Positions 17,604 to 28,021 are shown, counted from the stretch's first letter. The stretch: 64,000 bases of DNA from Hyphomicrobiaceae bacterium (GCA_021775735.1 JAJFHG010000017.1:1-64000), one strand, 5' to 3'. Notes: generated from the letters alone by a model not told the origin. Numbers and translations are program-made.

Positions 17604-19055
17604 TCAATGAACCGTACAAACCATGCACGGATCAAATGACCTAACGATATGTTGGACTGAAACAGGATCTTTTTCGCCTGCGCGGACGGGCGCGTTCTGG
17701 AGTGCTTGCTCCAAGGCGCCGGGCGTTCCGTTGGCATCTCGTGGAGAAAAGTTCCAAGTTGTTGGGGCAATGACTTGATAGTTTTCAATGCGCCCATTCT
17801 TGATCTTCAACCAATGGCCCAAGGATCCGCGAGCTGCTTCAATGAGGCCTGCACCTTGTGCCTCGTCTGGTGTGCTTGCAGTGACATGAAACGGCTCACC
17901 AGGCTGCAAGTCCTCGATCCAACGCTCCATCAGAAGTACAGTTCTGGCAACCTCTAGAATACGCGCCACAACCCGCGCTTCAACGCTTTCACCAGCTTCA
18001 CTCACCATATCCTGAATGAGCGGATGTCCATCGATCAGTTGGCGTGCAAGTGCACCCACTTCCATAACATTTCCGCGCAGTCTTGGTGCTTTGCACCAGG
18101 TGTAGCCCGACTTCTGTTCAGCATCCGGCATGGTACGACCGTCGTAGGGATGACGGGATATGTCGCCGTCCTCAAGCCATGCGTGAGAAATATCTTCCAA
18201 AATATCGTCTGGCGAAAACGAAGACATTTTTCCGTTTTCAAGAACACCACCCTTGAATGACGCCACGCCATTATTGAGGTAGGCGCCATAGCTCAGAAAT
18301 CGTCCAGACGCGGCCCCCATGTTTTCAAGATTCAATTCGCTAGAAAGAAAAAGAAACGAGCGCACGTCGCCGTCCATTGGCGCACTTTTCAAGCGCCAGT
18401 TATCGAGTTCTTGCTTACTTTTGAGTTCGACAAACGACTCGAGAGGTGCATTGAAAACGACACGCTCTAGGAAACGACGAAAGCTGGACAGCAGTCCACG
18501 CAGGCGCGCCTTTTCAGCTTTGTTGACTGACTTTGTTGAGCCACCGGGTTGAATTGTGAGGGTGTGAGGCCACTTGCCAGCCAATAGTCCCGCAATATGC
18601 ATAAACTCTGCGCGCGCCGGCAGCATATCGCGATGGGCTGTTCCATGAACGGCCTTAAATCGTGTCTCGACCCAATCAAACCACGCTTCGTCCTGATAAA
18701 TCGAACGAGCAAAGTCTGGCATAAAGAAAAGATAGAAATGGGTAAGATGGTCAGCGACATTCTCTGTCGCCAGGATGAGATTAGAGACGATGCGGCCATT
18801 AGGAGGAGGGCTAATTCCTTGCGCTTCAGCCAGCGCAGTGGCAGAGGCACTGAGCTGGCTTACTGAACATATTCCACAAATGCGTGGCGTATAGACAAGG
18901 GCGTCACGTGGGTCTTTTCCTTGCAGGATCTGTTCAAATCCACGATACAGCGTTGAGGTGACAAATGCTTCTGTGACGCGCGAGTCGTTAATCTCAAGCC
19001 GCACCTCAAGGTCACCTTCAACGCGGTTAAACGGTCCAACTATTCGACGTGTCAT
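17604..19055 (-). CDS. hupV: Regulatory [NiFe] hydrogenase large subunit HupV/HoxC
   Basis: H2-sensing hydrogenase large subunit of 483 residues. The four Ni ligands lie in RICGICSVSQ near the N terminus and DPCMVCTVH at the C terminus. The protein stops exactly at that His, with no extension to be cleaved. This is the known hallmark of HupV/HoxC, which mature without an endopeptidase. With HupU it forms the cytosolic H2 receptor that signals to HupT. It overlaps the hupU stop by 4 bp (ATGA), so the two subunits are translationally coupled. Confidence 0.95.
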   Translation of the reverse strand: MTRRIVGPFNRVEGDLEVRLEINDSRVTEAFVTSTLYRGFEQILQGKDPRDALVYTPRICGICSVSQLSASATALAEAQGISPPPNGRIVSNLILATENVADHLTHFYLFFMPDFARSIYQDEAWFDWVETRFKAVHGTAHRDMLPARAEFMHIAGLLAGKWPHTLTIQPGGSTKSVNKAEKARLRGLLSSFRRFLERVVFNAPLESFVELKSKQELDNWRLKSAPMDGDVRSFLFLSSELNLENMGAASGRFLSYGAYLNNGVASFKGGVLENGKMSSFSPDDILEDISHAWLEDGDISRHPYDGRTMPDAEQKSGYTWCKAPRLRGNVMEVGALARQLIDGHPLIQDMVSEAGESVEARVVARILEVARTVLLMERWIEDLQPGEPFHVTASTPDEAQGAGLIEAARGSLGHWLKIKNGRIENYQVIAPTTWNFSPRDANGTPGALEQALQNAPVRAGEKDPVSVQHIVRSFDPCMVCTVH

Positions 19056-20080
19056 CTCTTACCCCGCCTTTTGTTATTATTTGGAGAAATGACGATATGA
19101 TCGGCCGTCGCATTTTTTCTGAGACGTTTTGGTGTCGCGGCTTTTGACAACGATGCCAGTGCGACGAACCAGGCCTTGGGCATGTCGGTTGGTAGACCGA
19201 CCGGAATACCTGCTATTTTTGGTGTTTCCACAAATGCGTGTCCTGGCTCCTCAAACCCAGGCTCCGTACAGGCGATGCAGGGGTATCCACCTGTAATGCA
19301 TGACCCAGTGCCATTCCACGACCGTGTGTTGCAGTCACCACAAGCCTGAGTTCCTTTGCATCCCAGGTGCTCCATCATGCAGCCGAGTTCACAAAGCTGT
19401 TCAGCGCTGGCCTTGAATTCATAGTACTCATTTCGCGAACAGCCATGATGGACAAGCTTGTCCGAAATAGCCTTTGGCCGGTTCCACACATCCAAATCGT
19501 GCTCTGTGAAATCACCGCTGGCGATCTGAAGCAGGGTTTCTGTGACCCAGGCAGGGTGAACAGGACAACCGGAAATGTTGATAACGGGCAAACCAGATTT
19601 GGCGCGAAATTTCTCACCGAGGAGACCACCAGGGTCCTTTACATCAAAGGCAAGACCGGTTGCGCCTGAGGGATTACCACCGCCAGCGGTGACGCCCCCA
19701 AAAGCAGCACAACTCCCCATGGCCACAACATGGTCGCTGAGTGCGGCCAGCTCTGCGATGACATCCATCATCGCCACCTCACCGCCGGACATCATGTGAA
19801 ATCGACCCGTGCCATTTGGACCCGTGATGACTGAACCTTCCAGACACAAGATGCCGAGTTCGATTTTACGGGCTCTAACCGCATCCAATATGTCGTTGAA
19901 GCTTTGCCCTGTCTCTTCACTTAAAGTCGGGTGCCAGAGCAAATTGATATTTGCCCCATCAAATGCGGTTAACAGATCAGGAGCTTCGGCACATATTGCC
20001 GAAAGTGTGCACCCTCCACAGCCACCGGATTGTAACCAGAGCATGTTGATCGACGTTTTGGCAAAGCCGTTAGCTGTCAT
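19052..20080 (-). CDS. hupU: Regulatory [NiFe] hydrogenase small subunit HupU/HoxB
   Basis: Iron-sulfur subunit of 342 residues for the H2 sensor. There is no Tat signal; it starts directly with MTANGFAKTSINMLWLQSGG, so it stays in the cytosol as HupU/HoxB do. Cluster ligands are visible in GGCGGCTLSAICAE, AMGSCAAFGG, SGCPVHPAW, HHGCSRNEYYEF, LGCKGTQACGDCNTRSWNG and GYPCIACTEPGF. The proximal-cluster region has the ordinary CGGC form and lacks the two extra cysteines seen in HupS here. Its start lies inside the end of hupT (11-bp overlap). Confidence 0.95.
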   Translation of the reverse strand: MTANGFAKTSINMLWLQSGGCGGCTLSAICAEAPDLLTAFDGANINLLWHPTLSEETGQSFNDILDAVRARKIELGILCLEGSVITGPNGTGRFHMMSGGEVAMMDVIAELAALSDHVVAMGSCAAFGGVTAGGGNPSGATGLAFDVKDPGGLLGEKFRAKSGLPVINISGCPVHPAWVTETLLQIASGDFTEHDLDVWNRPKAISDKLVHHGCSRNEYYEFKASAEQLCELGCMMEHLGCKGTQACGDCNTRSWNGTGSCITGGYPCIACTEPGFEEPGHAFVETPKIAGIPVGLPTDMPKAWFVALASLSKAATPKRLRKNATADHIVISPNNNKRRGKR

Positions 20081-21452
20081 TGTTCTCAGCCTCCGGAAGC
20101 GTCAGCCTGAACACTGCACCACCATCAGGGTGGTTCTCTGCCGTAATTGAACCACCGTGTTCTTCAACAAGGCCATAACTTATATAGAGCCCAAGTCCGG
20201 TACCCTCTCCGATGGGCTTGGTTGTAAAAAACGGTTCAAAAATATGCGGCATGTCGGCATCGGAAATTCCTGGTCCGAAATCACGCACCGTGACCCACAC
20301 AACGTTTTTATCTTTTCCGCTACTCAACACCAGTTTTTGTGTTTTTTGGTCGGACATCATGTCAAAAGCGTTCTGCACCAAGTTCACAATAACCTGGTGT
20401 ACGTGGCCTTTGCGCGCCATCACCTCAAGCGAATCCGGCATATGAAATTCGAGTGTAGGTACGCTATTTGTTGTCTTCGTTACCCAGTCTACAGCCGTTC
20501 GAAGAACCGAAGTGATATCAAACCGCTCCAAAACGTCTTTTTGGCCGCTCGAAAAACGCCTGAGGTCTTGCACGATATCGCGGACACGCTCTGATCCTTC
20601 AAGAGTGCCATCGACCAAAGGAACAATATCTTTAACAATAAGATCAATCTTGAGTTTTTGCCGCAATGCATAAAGCTGGCTCGGTTCCAAATCGCTATCA
20701 AGAGCATTTAAGTACTCGGAGATGCTGGATCCATAGCGCTTCAGCGCATGCATGTTTCCGAAAATAAAACTGATTGGATTATTAAGTTCGTGTGCAACAC
20801 CTGCCACCAATCGGCCAAGAGCAGCCATTTTTTCAGATGCAACAAGTTGTTGTTGTGTTTTGCGCAATTTGCGATGCGCCTGATCTAAATCGGCATAGGC
20901 ACGTCGCAATTCTCCAACGGGACGGCCAATCAAGACCATGCCGACCAATTTGCCTCGATTGTTGTATCTGGGCGAAAAATTGACTGCAAGCTCAACATCC
21001 TTGCCATCATTTGTCCTCAGATTAACTTCACAATCGCTGTGGATCTTGTTTGAAGCAATCATGTTTTTGAAAGGTGAAACGTAGTTCGCACTTTCCGGCG
21101 TCAAAAGGTCATCAAAATAACGGCCCAGGAAATCCGTACCGTGAAATCCGGTGAGCTTTTCTAGCGCCGTATTTGTTTGTTGGATCTTGCCACTAACATC
21201 ACAGACAATGAGCACATCAGTCATTGCCGCCAGCACACTTCGGATAAACGTTTGAGCGTCTTCTAACTCAACATTCTTTTTCTCGATCTCCACCTGGGAG
21301 CGGACAAGGTCGGAGTAAACCTCATCCATTTTTTGAATAACTTCAATCCAGACCTCTTCCTCCACGAGCGGTGCACCAGGTTGATGGGAAGCGACCACCT
21401 GACGAATGAGGCCGGCGTTCCCTGAAGGGCGTTGCTCTTTTGAGGCAGACAT
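20070..21452 (-). CDS. hupT: Sensor histidine kinase HupT/HoxJ
   Basis: Soluble kinase of 460 residues, partner of the HupUV sensor. A coiled N-terminal segment (EVWIEVIQKMDEVYSDLVRSQVEIEKK...) leads into a PAS domain (SVLAAMTDVLIVCDVSGKI, LEKLTGFHGTDFLG). The H box is GRLVAGVAHELNNPISFIFG; the ATPase domain has VIVNLVQNAFDMM, RDFGPGISDADMPHIFEPFF and GEGTGLGLYISYGLVEEHGG. All catalytic boxes look intact, so H2-dependent signalling should work, unlike the strain H16 HoxJ variant, which is known to be defective. It lies between hupR and hupU in one operon. Confidence 0.93.
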   Translation of the reverse strand: MSASKEQRPSGNAGLIRQVVASHQPGAPLVEEEVWIEVIQKMDEVYSDLVRSQVEIEKKNVELEDAQTFIRSVLAAMTDVLIVCDVSGKIQQTNTALEKLTGFHGTDFLGRYFDDLLTPESANYVSPFKNMIASNKIHSDCEVNLRTNDGKDVELAVNFSPRYNNRGKLVGMVLIGRPVGELRRAYADLDQAHRKLRKTQQQLVASEKMAALGRLVAGVAHELNNPISFIFGNMHALKRYGSSISEYLNALDSDLEPSQLYALRQKLKIDLIVKDIVPLVDGTLEGSERVRDIVQDLRRFSSGQKDVLERFDITSVLRTAVDWVTKTTNSVPTLEFHMPDSLEVMARKGHVHQVIVNLVQNAFDMMSDQKTQKLVLSSGKDKNVVWVTVRDFGPGISDADMPHIFEPFFTTKPIGEGTGLGLYISYGLVEEHGGSITAENHPDGGAVFRLTLPEAENNDS

Positions 21453-21461
21453 ACTGTTTTT

Positions 21462-22946
21462 CTATCCTGTTGCCTGTTGTGTTTTTTCTTGAAGGCCCTC
21501 AACCTTTTCCAGTCCGTAGCGCTCTAGTTTTCCGCGCAATCCAACACGGGACAGTCCCAGTTCTTTTGCCGCACGACTCTTATTCCATCGATGCCTTATT
21601 AGAGTTTCTCGAAGAATGCGGGCCTCAAGGGCTTCGATGCGTTCTTTTAACGTGCCGACAAATCCACTCAGAATTTCCAGTTCGTCTTCTTCCTCAGGTT
21701 GTGCTGCAATGAGAACTCTCGGCGACAGCAACTCTGCACCAAGGTCTCCCTCCTTTTTAGCCATGACAAGAAGACGTTGTATCTCGTTTTGCATCTCACG
21801 AATATTACCGGGCCACTGATACCTTTTCAAACAATCGACGGCCTCAGCTGACAATCCAGTTGGTGACTTACCAAGTGACGTCGCTGTTTTTTCTAACAAG
21901 AAATTTGCAAGAACAGGTATGTCCATCTTTCGCTCGCGTAGCGGTGGCAAATCAATCGTCACCGTGGCGAGACGAAAATAGAGATCTTTGCGAAACCGTC
22001 CATCTCGCACTTCAGTTTCTAGGTTCTTATTGGTCGCAGCGATAACGCGTACATCAACTGTTCTCGTCTTGCTGGAGCCAACCGGCCTAATTTCACGCTC
22101 CTGCAGAACGCGCAATAGTTTGACTTGAAATGCTGCCGACACCTCACCAATTTCATCCAGGAATACCGTACCCCCGTCTGCGCGCTCAAATAGCCCTTGG
22201 TGGTCTTCGACCGCTCCCGTAAATGCCCCGCGCTTATGTCCGAACAACTCGCTTTCAAGCAGCTCATCCGGGAGTGCCCCGCAATTCTCAACAACAAACG
22301 GCTTGTTCCAGCGCAGCGAGGAATAGTGCAAAGCGCGTGCAGCGAGTTCTTTCCCGGTGCCTGATTCCCCGGTCAATAAAACCGAGACATCGAAGCCTGC
22401 TATCTGTCTTAGCGTATCACATACAGCATTCATCGGGCTTTCTTCTGAACGCACGATACCGTCGTCAAATTGGTAGTGCTGTTTGAGTTCTTCTCGACGC
22501 GAGGCAACCACTTTTTCAGCCCTTGAGGAGGACATTTTTAACTCAAGGCTCAGCAGTTCATTTTGTCTTTGAAGCTCAAAAAGCCGGGCTGCATTTTTCA
22601 GAGTAATGATGAGATCATCAGGCTGCCAGGGTTTTGTAATGTAGCGAAAAATTCCAGCATCATTAATTCCGGAAATAATGTCTTCAGAATCCGTGTATCC
22701 AGAAATCACAATGCGTACAACGTCGGGCCATTTCTCACGAACAATCTTCAGGAACTCGATGCCTGTCATTTCTGGCATACGTTGATCACATAAAATGATC
22801 TGGACCCACTCCTGTTCAAGAATCTTCTGAGCCTGCTCAGCGCTTGATGCCGTCTTGATGTCGAAATCCTCGGACAGATTACGTTCAAACGCCTCCAATG
22901 AACGAATCTCATCATCGACAATTAAGACCGTTGTCTGTCCCGACAC
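21462..22946 (-). CDS. hupR: NtrC-family sigma-54 activator HupR/HoxA
   Basis: Response regulator of 494 residues that activates hydrogenase genes. The receiver domain has [13 protein letters not shown], phospho-Asp in [22 protein letters not shown] and [11 protein letters not shown]. The AAA+ domain has Walker [17 protein letters not shown], the sigma-54 contact loop KRGAFTGA, Walker [12 protein letters not shown], and [21 protein letters not shown]. The Fis-type C-terminal helix-turn-helix is [25 protein letters not shown]. An intact GAFTGA loop predicts sigma-54 dependence, matching the TGG-N9-TTTGC and TGGCAC-N5-TTGCT sites before hupS and hupD. It starts on the last base of the hypX stop region. 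Confidence 0.95.
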   Translation of the reverse strand: MSGQTTVLIVDDEIRSLEAFERNLSEDFDIKTASSAEQAQKILEQEWVQIILCDQRMPEMTGIEFLKIVREKWPDVVRIVISGYTDSEDIISGINDAGIFRYITKPWQPDDLIITLKNAARLFELQRQNELLSLELKMSSSRAEKVVASRREELKQHYQFDDGIVRSEESPMNAVCDTLRQIAGFDVSVLLTGESGTGKELAARALHYSSLRWNKPFVVENCGALPDELLESELFGHKRGAFTGAVEDHQGLFERADGGTVFLDEIGEVSAAFQVKLLRVLQEREIRPVGSSKTRTVDVRVIAATNKNLETEVRDGRFRKDLYFRLATVTIDLPPLRERKMDIPVLANFLLEKTATSLGKSPTGLSAEAVDCLKRYQWPGNIREMQNEIQRLLVMAKKEGDLGAELLSPRVLIAAQPEEEDELEILSGFVGTLKERIEALEARILRETLIRHRWNKSRAAKELGLSRVGLRGKLERYGLEKVEGLQEKTQQATG

Positions 22947-24676
22947 TATGATGCCCTCCGGATGAGTGGTGAATATTGTTTTTGATCACGATGGCGCGCG
23001 ATCGTCACAGGTGTGCGTGACTTTGGAATTTTATGAACAAAGTTATGTCTGGCGATGTGATAGCTTGGGTCAAAGCCATAGAAATTACGTTTCATCTTCG
23101 CGAGCTCTTCAGCGCGATAAGTTGCCAGAGGTTTTTCCACCTCATCCTTTTGACGCTGAAGAACTTTGGAATTGAGACGATCAGTAAAGTCAGGTGACTG
23201 TGATAAGTGTTGTGCACGGCTTTGCACTTCATTTAAAAATGAAGCATGGCTTTCACCAAAATGGGCGTCGCCCAGCCCAAGCGAGACGGCCTCCGACGTT
23301 GACATTGGCAAGCGCGCATTCGAGATGCGTTTTGCGCGTTCTTGTCCGGCGTAGCGTGGCAACAAATAGGTCCAATATTCGGAACCATAGAGATTGCCCA
23401 TATCTTTATAGTGTGGATTGAGGACAATGCCACGGCGCAGCCAGACGTGGTCTGCAGCACGTGCAAGAAAAACCCCGCCCGCGCCGGCGTTGCCCTGCAG
23501 GGCAGAGATCGTCAAATGACTGGTCGTGGTAATGATATCGTGCGCCAAGTCGTCAATGGCATTGATGTTTTGCCAGGAGTCATCGGCGGGGTTGGGAGCA
23601 GCTTCAATCACATTAAGATGCATGCCGTTCGACCAGAAATCTGACCCACCTGCAAGAACCACAACGTTGGTTGGCTGACGAACCGCCTTGCGATAGGCGT
23701 CCTGCAACCGCCGACACTGGTCCGTGCTCATCGCGCCATTATAAAAATTGAAATGTAAGACGCCGACTTGGCCTACCTCGTCATAGGAAATTTCCTGGTA
23801 GCCTTCGGGGCTATCAACCGGAACCTCCGGCACATCATCAAGGTGTTTTTTCAGAGCCAATGTTGCTGGCAGTTTGATCGCTGGCGTTTCACCTTCATGG
23901 GTTTTGTGGCGTCTGACATGACCCAGCCAGATGGCTCCATCGACGGTCGCCCTGCAAATGGCCGGCCCACTGCGTGCCACAACGGCGCCGGGGGTGCCAG
24001 ACCGGCCGGGCGCAATATGAGCATCAAACAGTGAAACCTCCTGATCAAAGAGGCGATCCTTGACGCCAGGAACACCATCACCGCTTCTAATTTTACGTAG
24101 AATTGTTTGCGTATCATCCTGGAGCCAATCGATTTTACGATCCGACTGACGTGCCAAAGGCCGACACTTGATTTGCGTGCCGCCACCATCACCCGTTAGA
24201 CGTTTTGGTGTGAATGATTGCGATGCAAACCGGTTGAGCGCCAAGTGTACAGCTTTGGATGCAGCATCTGTGACTTCGTTGCGATACAGGCTCGACTTGG
24301 TTGCACCCGCCCGCATTGGAAACGATGCTGAAGCCCAGATCGGACCGGCATCCATGTCCGCCTCAGCCTGTAAAACCGTCACACCCCAATTTTTTTGATC
24401 ATCAAGGATTGCCCAGTCAACGGCGGAGGGGCCGCGATCACCCTCAACGCCCGGATGCACAATCAAACACGGCACCATCTTCCAGACATCTTCACTGATT
24501 GCGCGCTTTAGAAAAGACGCTAACACCAGGTCAGGTTGAAATTGGGTGACAGCTTCCTTGAGAACAGACCCATGAATGTCAAACTCGACTGAAACCTCAT
24601 GCCCAGCATCTTGCAATTCAACAAACATCCTCTGGCTGAGTGAATTAAACGCATGAACGAGTAAGAGAATACGCAT
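22946..24676 (-). CDS. hypX: HypX/HoxX, CO-ligand-forming hydrogenase maturation protein
   Basis: Protein of about 576 residues with two fused modules. The N-terminal half is a formyl-THF hydrolase/transferase-like domain (MRILLLVHAFNSLSQRMF, CLIVHPGVEGDRGPSAVDWAI). The C-terminal half is an enoyl-CoA-hydratase/crotonase domain (VVVLAGGSDFWSNGMHLNVIE, ISALQGNAGAGGVFLARAAD). In aerobic hydrogen oxidisers HypX makes the active-site CO from formyl-tetrahydrofolate. The start at 24676 gives the expected MRILLL beginning, 5 nt after the hypE stop; the frame extends upstream but overlaps hypE. Its presence implies hydrogenase assembly under air. Confidence 0.94.
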   Translation of the reverse strand: MRILLLVHAFNSLSQRMFVELQDAGHEVSVEFDIHGSVLKEAVTQFQPDLVLASFLKRAISEDVWKMVPCLIVHPGVEGDRGPSAVDWAILDDQKNWGVTVLQAEADMDAGPIWASASFPMRAGATKSSLYRNEVTDAASKAVHLALNRFASQSFTPKRLTGDGGGTQIKCRPLARQSDRKIDWLQDDTQTILRKIRSGDGVPGVKDRLFDQEVSLFDAHIAPGRSGTPGAVVARSGPAICRATVDGAIWLGHVRRHKTHEGETPAIKLPATLALKKHLDDVPEVPVDSPEGYQEISYDEVGQVGVLHFNFYNGAMSTDQCRRLQDAYRKAVRQPTNVVVLAGGSDFWSNGMHLNVIEAAPNPADDSWQNINAIDDLAHDIITTTSHLTISALQGNAGAGGVFLARAADHVWLRRGIVLNPHYKDMGNLYGSEYWTYLLPRYAGQERAKRISNARLPMSTSEAVSLGLGDAHFGESHASFLNEVQSRAQHLSQSPDFTDRLNSKVLQRQKDEVEKPLATYRAEELAKMKRNFYGFDPSYHIARHNFVHKIPKSRTPVTIARHRDQKQYSPLIRRAS

Positions 24677-24680
24677 GGGT

Positions 24681-25733
24681 TCAACATATCCTTGGCAATT
24701 GCTCGCCAGCGAGCCAATCGACGACGCGGCTACCGCCAAACTCCGTCATCATCGTGATAAATCCATGCTCGTCATCGTTCACAGTACCAATCACGGCTGC
24801 ATTCGTGCCGAGGGGATGTTTGTGCATGGCGTCTCGTAGACGTTCAGCAACCTCGGGGGCGCAAATTGCAATGAGCTTGCCTTCATTGGCAACGTAGAGC
24901 GGATCAAGACCGAGAAGTTCGCAGGCCGCTGCCACATCATTTCGTATTGGGATGTCGGCGGCTTGAAGATGCATGCCGACACCTGACTGGCTGGCAATTT
25001 CGTTCAATGTTGCAGCTAACCCGCCGCGTGTCGGGTCCCTGAGGCAGTGAATGCCGTCCGGCACCTCGTCAATCATCGCTGCAACAAGTCCATGAAGCGC
25101 TGCGCTATCAGATGCGACCTCGGTTTCGAATTCAAGGTTGTCACGTTTTGACATCAAGGCCACGCCATGATCGCCAATATGACCGCTGACAAGAATTGCA
25201 TCGCCTGGTTTTGCCAAGTCACCTGAAATTTGAATTCCGTCTGGAATGACACCAACACCGGTCGTGGTTATGAAAACACCATCGCCCTTGCCCTTTTCAA
25301 CAACCTTGGTATCGCCCGTAACAATTGGAACGTTGGCTTCGCGTGAGGCGGCAGCCATGCTTTTTACAATTTTTTCAAGGTCGGCAAGAGGAAAACCCTC
25401 TTCCAAAATAAAACCAGCTGACAGATAAAGTGGTTTGGCGCCGGACATAGCAACATCGTTGATTGTGCCATGAACAGACAGCGAGCCAATATCACCGCCT
25501 GGAAAAAACAATGGCGTTACGACATGGCCGTCGGTGCTCATCACCATGCGGCCACTCGGTGGCTGAAAAGCCGCTTGATCATTTGATTGGCTCAACAGTT
25601 CATTGTCAAAATGGCGAACGAACAATTCCTCAATGAGCTGCGCCATGGCGCGACCACCGCTGCCATGCGTCATGTCCACATGGCCTTTGCGCAGGTTGAT
25701 ACGCGCACCAAATCTTTTTGGCATTTCGTTCAT
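24681..25733 (-). CDS. hypE: HypE, carbamoyl dehydratase
   Basis: Maturation protein of 350 residues. It dehydrates the thiocarbamate made by HypF to a thiocyanate on its own C-terminal Cys and passes cyanide to iron on HypCD. The C terminus reads AGEQLPRIC, the expected PRIC tail with the acceptor cysteine. Other motifs are DMTHGSGGRAMAQLI, MSTDGHVVTPLFFPGGDIGSL, IVTGDTKVVEKGKGDGVFITT and CLRDPTRGGLAATLNEIA (ATP binding in the PurM-like fold). The start at 25733 overlaps the hypD stop as ATGA; the longer upstream frame is rejected. Confidence 0.97.
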   Translation of the reverse strand: MNEMPKRFGARINLRKGHVDMTHGSGGRAMAQLIEELFVRHFDNELLSQSNDQAAFQPPSGRMVMSTDGHVVTPLFFPGGDIGSLSVHGTINDVAMSGAKPLYLSAGFILEEGFPLADLEKIVKSMAAASREANVPIVTGDTKVVEKGKGDGVFITTTGVGVIPDGIQISGDLAKPGDAILVSGHIGDHGVALMSKRDNLEFETEVASDSAALHGLVAAMIDEVPDGIHCLRDPTRGGLAATLNEIASQSGVGMHLQAADIPIRNDVAAACELLGLDPLYVANEGKLIAICAPEVAERLRDAMHKHPLGTNAAVIGTVNDDEHGFITMMTEFGGSRVVDWLAGEQLPRIC

Positions 25734-26878
25734 GCGACCTTGGCCCTGCTTTCTTTTTCGGTGCGGAAGCGTCCATAGCTCCAATAGGCTGCACACGAGC
25801 CTTCCGAAGACACCATGCACGAGCCTTGCGGATTGTCTGGCGTACAAACTGTTCCAAACAATTTGCAATCGGTAGGTTTTTTCGCGCCCCGCAAGATCGC
25901 AGGGCATTCACACCCCTTCACGTCTCTGCCGTTACCAGCCTGCACCGCGAACCGTTTTTCAGCATCAAATTCAGAAAAAGCGTCACGAATTCTGAGCGCG
26001 CTATAGGGCACATCACCAAGCCCACGCCATTCAAAACTCCGGCGCAGTTCAAACACCTCTGCTACCAAATCTTGGGCTTTGCAATTTCCTTCACGGGTAA
26101 CGACCCGGGTGTATTCATTTTCAACCTCATACCGTCCAGCATTAATCTGACGGATCAGCATCAGCGTCGCCTGCATGACATCCAGAGGCTCGAACCCCGT
26201 AATCACGACAGGTTTTTGAAATTCTTCTGCAAAATACTCATAGGGTTCGCTGCCAATAATTGAACTGACGTGCGATGGACCAAGAAACCCATCAATTGAC
26301 ACCGTTCCAATGTCGCGCACTTCGGGCGACTGGAGAATATGCTGGATGGCAGCAGGTGTCAGAACATGATTACAAAAAACGGAAAAGTTTTTCAGCCCTT
26401 GCTTTTCTGCAACCTTAATTGCAACGGCTGTCGGCGGGGTTGTTGTTTCAAAACCGATCGCGAAAAAGACAACCTCACGATCGGGATTGTCATGTGCAAT
26501 CCTCAAGGCATCCTGCGTCGAATACACCATGCGAATATCAGCGCCAGACGCTTTTGCCTTTAACAGGCTCCGTTTCTTACTGGCGGGAACACGCATCATA
26601 TCGCCATATGAACAAACAATAGCGCCATCTCGCTCGGCAAGTTCAATTGCATTGTCGATACGCGGAATGGGCAGCACGCACACCGGGCACCCTGGCCCGT
26701 GCACAAACTTTACATTGTCGGGCATCAAATCCTGCACGCCATATCGGAAAATGGCATGTGTGTGCCCGCCGCAGAATTCCATAAAGTTGTATTGCTTTGA
26801 GGGGTCAGCCTCTGCTGCAACGGCGCTTGAAAGTCGTTTTGCAAGATCTTTATCGCGAAATTCGTCGACAAATTTCAT
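25730..26878 (-). CDS. hypD: HypD, Fe(CN)2CO assembly scaffold
   Basis: Iron-sulfur scaffold protein of 382 residues. With HypC it carries the iron while CN and CO ligands are added. Signature motifs: FMEFCGGHTHAIFRYGVQDL, FVHGPGCPVCVLPIPRID, FFAIGFETTTPPTAVA, NHVLTPAAI, SIDGFLGPSHVSSIIG and PVVITGFEPLDVMQA. The C-terminal cysteines (KGCECPAILRGAKKPTDCKLFGTVCTP) bind the 4Fe-4S cluster. It overlaps hypC upstream and hypE downstream by ATGA, so translation is coupled. Confidence 0.97.
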   Translation of the reverse strand: MKFVDEFRDKDLAKRLSSAVAAEADPSKQYNFMEFCGGHTHAIFRYGVQDLMPDNVKFVHGPGCPVCVLPIPRIDNAIELAERDGAIVCSYGDMMRVPASKKRSLLKAKASGADIRMVYSTQDALRIAHDNPDREVVFFAIGFETTTPPTAVAIKVAEKQGLKNFSVFCNHVLTPAAIQHILQSPEVRDIGTVSIDGFLGPSHVSSIIGSEPYEYFAEEFQKPVVITGFEPLDVMQATLMLIRQINAGRYEVENEYTRVVTREGNCKAQDLVAEVFELRRSFEWRGLGDVPYSALRIRDAFSEFDAEKRFAVQAGNGRDVKGCECPAILRGAKKPTDCKLFGTVCTPDNPQGSCMVSSEGSCAAYWSYGRFRTEKESRAKVA

Positions 26879-27147
26879 GACAGCAGCTCCTCTCCACCGT
26901 CACCGGTTTCCGCTCCTGCCCCGTCGGCGAGAAATCCTGCCTCAGACATCATGGCAAGCGTGCGTTCTGCCTCTTCAGGGCTGACCGTATTCAGCGCAAA
27001 ACCGACGTGAACGAGAACAAAATCACCAACGCTGACACCGTCGACAAGCGCCAGTGAGATTTCTTTTTTCACGCCCTCAAGAGCAACCATCGCGGTTTGT
27101 TGATCGTCGCTCATGGATATGATTTTAGCCGGCAGCGCGAGACACAT
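26875..27147 (-). CDS. hypC: HypC, hydrogenase maturation chaperone
   Basis: Small chaperone of 90 residues. It has the essential N-terminal cysteine (MCLALPAKI) and the family beta-barrel motif [16 protein letters not shown]. HypC pairs with HypD and delivers the iron centre to the large subunit. Its start lies 23 bp inside hypB. A second, more distant HypC-family protein (HupF) is encoded near 32 kb; this one is the general hyp version. It has a short acidic C-terminal tail. Confidence 0.95.
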   Translation of the reverse strand: MCLALPAKIISMSDDQQTAMVALEGVKKEISLALVDGVSVGDFVLVHVGFALNTVSPEEAERTLAMMSEAGFLADGAGAETGDGGEELLS

Positions 27148-28021
27148 TATTGTTTCCTTCCGCTTGTTTTTTGAGTTGGGCCGGGTGGCCGGTAAGGGCC
27201 ATTTCGCGCGCGAGTTTTATCCATTGATAGAATTGTTCAAGACCTTCACCGCTCGTTGCGGAAATCTGTAAAACTTTAATCGATCGATTTACGCTTCGGG
27301 CGTGTTCAATACATTTTTGGATATCAAAATCGACATGCGGTAACAGATCTATTTTGTTGATCAGCATAAGATCGGCTGCATGAAACATATCTGGATATTT
27401 GGCTGGTTTATCGTCGCCTTCGGTTACCGATAAGATGACAACCTTATGGGCTTCACCCAGATCAAAGCTTGCCGGACAAACAAGATTTCCAACATTTTCA
27501 ATAAACAGAACACCGCCGTCCTCTAACTCAAGACCTTCAACGGCATGCCCAACCATGTGACCATCGAGGTGACACCCTTTGCCGGTATTAATTTGAATGG
27601 CGGGTGCACCGGTCTGGCGAATCCGATCAGCATCGTTGGTCGTTTGCTGATCGCCTTCGACAACTGCAAACCGCAATGTGTCTTTCAACTCATCAATGGT
27701 GCGCACCAAAAGAGAGGTTTTTCCAGAGCCCGGACTGGAAACAAAATTCAAAGCAAGCAGGCCATGTTCGGCAAAATAGTGCCGGTTGGCATTGGCATAC
27801 TGGTTGTTCTTGGCCAGAATATCCTGCTCGATTTGCACCATACGGCTCTGAGTGAGGCCTGGCGCATGGGAGTGCTCCGCCATTGGCTCATGATGATGCG
27901 TGTGGCCATCACCATGAGAATGGCTGTGACCATCTTCGCCATGGTGATGGTGATGATGTTTGTGAACGCTCTTGCCCTCGATACGGGCCTCGCCTTCACC
28001 GCAACCGCAAACGCCACACAT
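27125..28021 (-). CDS. hypB: HypB, GTPase for nickel insertion
   Basis: Nickel-handling GTPase of 298 residues. The N terminus [11 protein letters not shown] holds the high-affinity CxxCxC nickel site and is followed by a His-rich store ([18 protein letters not shown], then more HxH). The G domain shows the P-loop [53 protein letters not shown] and the guanine-specificity motif INKIDLL. It works with HypA to place Ni2+ in the large subunit. The long His stretch suggests nickel storage, in line with a nickel permease in the same operon. Confidence 0.97.
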   Translation of the reverse strand: MCGVCGCGEGEARIEGKSVHKHHHHHHGEDGHSHSHGDGHTHHHEPMAEHSHAPGLTQSRMVQIEQDILAKNNQYANANRHYFAEHGLLALNFVSSPGSGKTSLLVRTIDELKDTLRFAVVEGDQQTTNDADRIRQTGAPAIQINTGKGCHLDGHMVGHAVEGLELEDGGVLFIENVGNLVCPASFDLGEAHKVVILSVTEGDDKPAKYPDMFHAADLMLINKIDLLPHVDFDIQKCIEHARSVNRSIKVLQISATSGEGLEQFYQWIKLAREMALTGHPAQLKKQAEGNNNVSRAAG

